64,000 bases of DNA from Paenibacillus macquariensis (GTDB lineage: Bacteria > Bacillota > Bacilli > Paenibacillales > Paenibacillaceae): NCBI RefSeq assembly GCF_900156375.1, contig NZ_FTNK01000017.1, forward strand, positions 1 to 64,000. Reading direction: 5' to 3'. Every line of letters begins with the position of its first letter. Positions within the stretch are counted from its first letter, which is position 1. Below are positions 60,697 through 64,000 of this stretch, piece after piece. The notes below the pieces were generated by a model. It was given only the letters and a program-made list of their open reading frames with translations. It made no database searches and was not told the origin of the DNA. The position numbers and the translations under genes are program-made.

Positions 60697-61158
60697 TCAT
60701 ACATTCAATTTCTTCTCATAACATACACTGGATTCACATGCTACATATTCTCCAAATCTATCTATTTGATAGTACCCATGCTTTCGATAAAATGATAAAG
60801 CCTCCGCTTGCGGTTCACCCGCTTCTAATTTAATACATGTATATCCCAATGTCTTAGCTCTATGCTCGAGCTCCATTAATATCTCATATGCAATGCCTCT
60901 ATTTCTGAAATCTTGTTCCACGAAGAATCTCTTTAACTCCGTACTTTCCTTGTCTATCTCTCTGATTGCTCCACAACCAACTGGCATTTCATTTAAATAT
61001 GCAACAATAAACGTAATGTCATTTACCTTGGGATCCGTGAAATCAACACCGAAGATTTCTTCTGTTGGGTATTTCTCTAGTAGATATTCATCTAGCTTCT
61101 TTATAAGGATGGATAAATCGGTATGACTGGATGATACCTCAACGATCTTAAGGGTCAT
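60697..61158 (-). CDS. GNAT-family N-acetyltransferase
   Basis: A 153-residue single-domain GNAT. VGCGAIREIDKESTELKRFF leads to VEQDFRNRGIAYEILMELEH (RxxGxA loop) and IKLEAGEPQAEALSFYRKHG, with GYYQI at the end. It starts within the stop of the preceding GNAT gene (ATGA overlap), so the pair is co-translated. The substrate is unknown; relatives acetylate small amines or ribosomal proteins. Confidence 0.88.
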   Translation of the reverse strand: MTLKIVEVSSSHTDLSILIKKLDEYLLEKYPTEEIFGVDFTDPKVNDITFIVAYLNEMPVGCGAIREIDKESTELKRFFVEQDFRNRGIAYEILMELEHRAKTLGYTCIKLEAGEPQAEALSFYRKHGYYQIDRFGEYVACESSVCYEKKLNV

Positions 61159-61619
61159 ATTCTTAGATCCTTACGATATATCTTGGTGAAGTCTCCGTTA
61201 GACTTCGGTGCTCTCTCTATGAAATCCCAACCAGATCTTTCATAATAATCATCATGCGTCGTAATTAAATATAACTCGTTATATCCTAACTTCTTCGCTT
61301 CTTCTATGACACGATGTTGTAGTTCTCTTGGTATCCCTTTACCTCTATGCTCTTCGCTAACATACAGGCATGCCAACCAAGGGGAAAGATCCTGTCTGCA
61401 GGATAGATCATTCATCCAAAAAGATACTGTGCCTACAGGTTCATCACCTTCTAGCGCCACAAATGTCATGGGTACACGATCTGTCTGGGAATTATGTAAT
61501 ACGGCATATTTAACATTCTCGATTGGTTTGTCACTACCCCACTGCTTCCAAATCCACTGACATACGGTTTCATAATATTCCATTCTATCTGCAAGATTAA
61601 CAATTTGAATTCCCATCAT
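61155..61619 (-). CDS. GNAT-family N-acetyltransferase
   Basis: A 154-residue GNAT. FVALEGDEPVGTVSFWMNDL is followed by ACLYVSEEHRGKGIPRELQH (acetyl-CoA loop) and ELYLITTHDDYYERSGWDFI. GAGGAAAGT precedes two consecutive ATGs (61619 and 61616). It overlaps the next GNAT gene by four bases. Two adjacent, dissimilar acetyltransferases suggest separate substrates rather than recent duplication. Confidence 0.87.
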   Translation of the reverse strand: MMGIQIVNLADRMEYYETVCQWIWKQWGSDKPIENVKYAVLHNSQTDRVPMTFVALEGDEPVGTVSFWMNDLSCRQDLSPWLACLYVSEEHRGKGIPRELQHRVIEEAKKLGYNELYLITTHDDYYERSGWDFIERAPKSNGDFTKIYRKDLRI

Positions 61620-61655
61620 ACTTTCCTCTTTTCTTATTCTTTTATTCAATATTTT

Positions 61656-62033
61656 TTAAAATTGTACGGAAAGAGCCGCTTCTACTCTCCAGTCAGGAGG
61701 TTCTGAATTCTCCGCCCAGTATTCGTCGATTCTTATGATTCGTTCTTCCTCAAGTGTGAAAAATGAGGTCGTATAAAAACTTATATCCTGACCCACCACT
61801 TTAACGACAGTGATGATTAGATTATTAATAGACTCCAGTCTTTCAACAGTGATTCTCCATCTACCCGGATATATCCTGTTGGCCTCAATAAATTTGTCTG
61901 CTCCTTTAAATTCTTCCCGAGTGTTCCACCATCTTATGATGGCATTAGGTTGCAGTAGATTACCCGCTTCCTCGAACTCCGCTGCGTCAAATAACTGCCA
62001 GAAATGTCTTACGATTCTCTCATTAGATGTCAT
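61656..62033 (-). CDS. SnoaL/NTF2-like protein
   Basis: About 125 residues with a cone-like SnoaL_2 or nuclear-transport-factor-2 fold: NERIVRHFWQLFDAAEFEEA, IIRWWNTREEFKGADKFIEA, then DEYWAENSEPPDWRVEAAL at the end. These are small enzymes or binding proteins with varied roles. Start uncertain: ATG 62033 fits the family N-terminus, but an ATG at 62099 overlapping the previous gene is also in frame and neither has a strong ribosome site. Confidence 0.72.
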   Translation of the reverse strand: MTSNERIVRHFWQLFDAAEFEEAGNLLQPNAIIRWWNTREEFKGADKFIEANRIYPGRWRITVERLESINNLIITVVKVVGQDISFYTTSFFTLEEERIIRIDEYWAENSEPPDWRVEAALSVQF

Positions 62034-62064
62034 TGTTATAAATCTACCATCCTTTTTGGCTTTT

Positions 62065-62457
62065 TCAACATCCGATTTCCTCAGATATACCTGTATCATT
62101 ATTAGTTTCCTGCGTTCTCTTCATTGTATTAATAGATAATACGTTAAATATAAGTAACAATAGTTCACAGCATATCTTCCATACAACAAATAACAATACA
62201 AAACATATGCTTCCTGCAATGACCCCAAGGGCACTATTATTGGTTGGTTGTCCTGTATAGAATCCATCGCCCGTATTTACTGACTTAATATAGGTATTTG
62301 TGATGGATATATATTGTCCAAAAACAGTAGACTCATATAAAACGCCTAACATGCCTAAATAATATAACCACGTGATCAGTGTCTTATATTTCATTTGGCC
62401 TAACATGAATATATCCTTGAGAATGTCCTGCTCATTCTTTTTATTCAATGTGTTCAC
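62065..62457 (-). CDS. DUF4282-like membrane protein
   Basis: 130 residues. MKYKTLITWLYYLGMLGVLY and VIAGSICFVLLFVVWKICCE, then LLLLIFNVL, fit the two-helix DUF4282 family, with a soluble loop between. AAAGGGTG before ATG supports the start. It forms part of a run of small envelope proteins (62473-63350). Function unknown. Confidence 0.7.
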   Translation of the reverse strand: MNTLNKKNEQDILKDIFMLGQMKYKTLITWLYYLGMLGVLYESTVFGQYISITNTYIKSVNTGDGFYTGQPTNNSALGVIAGSICFVLLFVVWKICCELLLLIFNVLSINTMKRTQETNNDTGISEEIGC

Positions 62458-62472
62458 CCTTTATTGGAATAA

Positions 62473-62601
62473 TCATAATTTCCTTTTAAACAGTTTTTTG
62501 AATATAACAAGCAGACATATCGTCATTATGATCGGGAATACAAACAATATAATAATAAAAGCATATATATTCTCCGTTATTAATTGAGTAATATCCTGCA
62601 T
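62473..62601 (-). CDS. Small membrane protein (42 residues), hypothetical
   Basis: A short frame with an excellent AAGAGGTGATAACA-ATG start at 62601. It begins MQDITQLITENIYAFIIILF, then VFPIMMTICLLVIFKKLF and a basic tail KRKL before TGA 62473-62475. One long transmembrane helix and positive-inside tail. It sits directly upstream of the DUF4282 gene, so the two may be co-transcribed. No family recognised; the case rests on the ribosome site and composition. Confidence 0.65.
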   Translation of the reverse strand: MQDITQLITENIYAFIIILFVFPIIMTICLLVIFKKLFKRKL

Positions 62602-62671
62602 TGTTATCACCTCTTGTTTGATCTCTAAGCTATACCTTTATTTTATGGTTATTCGAATGATGTATTCATTG

Positions 62672-63112
62672 TTATTTTTCAACTTTCCCTTTCGTTATTA
62701 CGCTTACCAAGTTAGTATGTTGATCCCACACTACCTTTGAATCAAATCCTTCAGCAACAGCCCTAAGGGGTACCCACGTTACTCCATCTTTGGCGAATGG
62801 GGGACTTTTCAATTTCAGAATTTCATCATTCTTCTTCATCGTAGTGCTACCAATGGTTAGATAAATCGTATACTCATTACTTTCAAGAATAATCAGATTT
62901 GGAGTCGAACCCACCAAGAATCCAAATTTCAGTCTGGAGTTCAAGGATTCTATGGGAACAAACACAGTATTACCAACTAGATTCGTTGAGAATTCAGACG
63001 TAACATCGGTCCCATTAAACACAATTTCTATAGTTGAATTTGCCATAGCTGTCAAAGACCATGTGAATAACACACTAACCATGAATAACAATGTAAAGAC
63101 CTTTATCTTCAT
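62672..63112 (-). CDS. Secreted copper amine oxidase N-terminal (stalk) domain protein
   Basis: This 146-residue protein has a signal peptide (VFTLLFMVSVLFTWSLTAMA) and then the Cu_amine_oxidN1 fold: VFNGTDVT, VFVPIESLNSRLKFGF and SPPFAKDGVTWVPLRAVAEG, closing VVWDQHTNLVSV. This domain is very common in Paenibacillus and relatives as a non-catalytic surface module, so amine oxidase activity is not implied. GGGGGAG before ATG supports the start. Confidence 0.85.
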   Translation of the reverse strand: MKIKVFTLLFMVSVLFTWSLTAMANSTIEIVFNGTDVTSEFSTNLVGNTVFVPIESLNSRLKFGFLVGSTPNLIILESNEYTIYLTIGSTTMKKNDEILKLKSPPFAKDGVTWVPLRAVAEGFDSKVVWDQHTNLVSVITKGKVEK

Positions 63113-63146
63113 AGGAAGTTCTCCCCCTTAAAAATAATGATTTTAT

Positions 63147-63350
63147 CTAATTCTTCTTAGTATCCATATCATCTGATTCTGATTCTATAAATTGTTCTAA
63201 CTCTTCTTCAATCTCCTGATCAGTCATATTGAACTCATCTTCATCATTAATTCCTAATTTTTCTTTTATTCTCTGTAAATCTGAATGAATTTCTGCGGTT
63301 CTACTGTGTGTACTTATAACGATTCCAAAGATGATAGCTATGAGTATCAA
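63147..63350 (-). CDS. Small acidic, N-terminally anchored protein
   Basis: 67 residues. A short hydrophobic segment (MILIAIIFGIVIST) precedes an acidic helical region, DLQRIKEKLGINDEDEFNMT then IEEELEQFIESESDDMDTKK. TTG 63350 follows GGAAGGG at close spacing, so the start is tentative. It may be co-transcribed with the stalk-domain gene 35 bases downstream. No family recognised. Confidence 0.58.
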   Translation of the reverse strand: MILIAIIFGIVISTHSRTAEIHSDLQRIKEKLGINDEDEFNMTDQEIEEELEQFIESESDDMDTKKN

Positions 63351-63402
63351 TCAACCCTTCCATTATACTCCATAAATTACAACGAACTCATTAGAAATTC
63401 AT

Positions 63403-63444
63403 ACAAAAAAACAAACCACTTTTTTATTTAAAAAAGCGATCTGT
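63403..63444 (-). terminator. Intrinsic terminator of the response-regulator gene
   Basis: On the minus strand ACAGATCGCTTTTTT and AAAAAAGTGGTTTGT pair imperfectly around AAAT and are followed by seven T. It lies about 90 bases after the stop at 63536. Confidence 0.6.
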
Positions 63445-63535
63445 CATCAGCTACTTCCTTTAATTCATCTATTCAAAATAACATTTCGGTCCCCTCTCGA
63501 TCGCACCATGGTTGTTAACTGCACAACGAACTGAA

Positions 63536-64000
63536 TTACGCTATAAATCGATAGCCTACTCCCCAAATGGTCTCGATGTACTGCGGAGAGGACGGGTCCG
63601 CTTCTATCTTTTCTCTGATCTTCCCAATATGCACGGTAACGGTAGCAACATCTCCTGCAGCATCCATACCCCAGACTCTTTCAAAAATCATATCCTTACT
63701 TAATACTCTATCTAAATTAGCAGCTAGGTACGCTAGAAGTTCGAATTCCTTTGTTGTAAAAATGATCTCTTGTTCATTCAAAAGCACTCTTCGCGAAGCT
63801 TTATCTATGGTGAGACCACGAATAGTCATGCGATCCTGATTGCGAGTCACACCCCCAACCAAACGATCATAACGAGCTATGTGGGCTTTCACCCGAGCCA
63901 CCATCTCACTCGGGCTAAAAGGCTTCGTCATATAATCGTCCGCTCCTAAACCCAGTCCACGGATGATATCGATATCCCCTTTCATAGCGGTGATCATCAG
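63536..64000 (-). CDS. OmpR-family response regulator, C-terminal part
   Basis: The frame is open to the window edge, so the receiver start is missing. Visible are LMITAMKGDIDII and LGLGADDYMTKPFSPSEMVA with the conserved Lys. The winged HTH follows (FTTKEFELLAYLAANLDRVL, YIETIWGVGYRFIA at the end). About 154 residues are seen of a usual 230. The cognate kinase, normally immediately downstream, is not there, since the next gene (63147-63350) is unrelated; it may lie upstream or be absent. Confidence 0.88.
   Translation of the reverse strand: MMITAMKGDIDIIRGLGLGADDYMTKPFSPSEMVARVKAHIARYDRLVGGVTRNQDRMTIRGLTIDKASRRVLLNEQEIIFTTKEFELLAYLAANLDRVLSKDMIFERVWGMDAAGDVATVTVHIGKIREKIEADPSSPQYIETIWGVGYRFIA

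Noticed and set aside
62672..63112. Amine oxidase
   Set aside because: Only the N-terminal stalk-type domain is present; no catalytic copper/topaquinone domain exists in this short protein.
1..64000. CRISPR arrays, tRNA, rRNA, prophage modules
   Set aside because: No regularly spaced repeats, cloverleaf-like tRNA sequences, rRNA signatures or phage structural genes were seen on either strand.

Overview
The window looks like chromosomal DNA from a Paenibacillus-type member of the Bacillota. It has moderate GC, AGGAGG-type ribosome binding sites, frequent TTG/GTG starts, YesM/YesN sensor-regulator pairs beside sugar ABC transporters, a GbsR-type regulator, and a Van-type D,D-carboxypeptidase cluster. 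No rRNA, tRNA, CRISPR array or phage module was seen. The only clear mobile element is the right end of an IS3-family insertion at the left edge. It appears to have landed inside the terminator of the first operon.

Layout, carbohydrate half (1-22.6 kb). An alpha-glucan operon (solute-binding lipoprotein, two permeases, GH13 alpha-glucosidase, amylo-alpha-1,6-glucosidase-like enzyme; minus strand) is divergent from its likely YesN/YesM regulators (8.3-11.5 kb). Next come a LacI-type regulator, a cytoplasmic GH30 and a large inverting phosphorylase related to GH94/GH161. A perfect 14-bp operator palindrome precedes the GH30 gene, so this reads as intracellular breakdown of beta-glucan oligosaccharides. 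Small-molecule genes follow (VOC, Nudix, GNAT), with a histidine kinase that carries a degenerate GGDEF domain.

Centre (22.6-34 kb). A six-gene minus-strand operon encodes UgpA/E/B-like importer parts without an ATPase, a HAD phosphatase, an EmrE-type SMR exporter and a GpdQ-like metallophosphodiesterase. A GbsR-type regulator is divergent from it; that family includes a choline sensor. I propose a glycerophosphocholine-type scavenging system, the most interesting hypothesis here. Next to it is a vanR-vanS-vanY-vanZ cluster without vanH-A-X, and then a probable small RNA or leader attenuator.

Right half (34-64 kb). This holds acetyltransferases, a LysR/short-chain dehydrogenase divergent pair, and a second LysR gene divergent from an AfuABC/PhnSTU-like ABC importer that is translationally coupled to a beta-CASP metallo-hydrolase. 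A phosphoesterase/GH5 pair is flanked by copies of a 68-bp intergenic repeat. A two-component operon follows, with an intrinsic terminator directly against its ribosome binding site. The copper module (csoR, copA, copZ, with identical 14-nt motifs in the csoR and copA promoters) comes next. A run of HAD, kinase, phosphatase and GNAT genes, pgsA and several small membrane proteins leads to a response regulator cut by the window end.

Many starts were reset from Shine-Dalgarno positions. Three short genes (38085-38234, 58923-59054, 62473-62601) were found by reading the sequence directly. Function calls rest on motifs recognised by eye; no database search was run.
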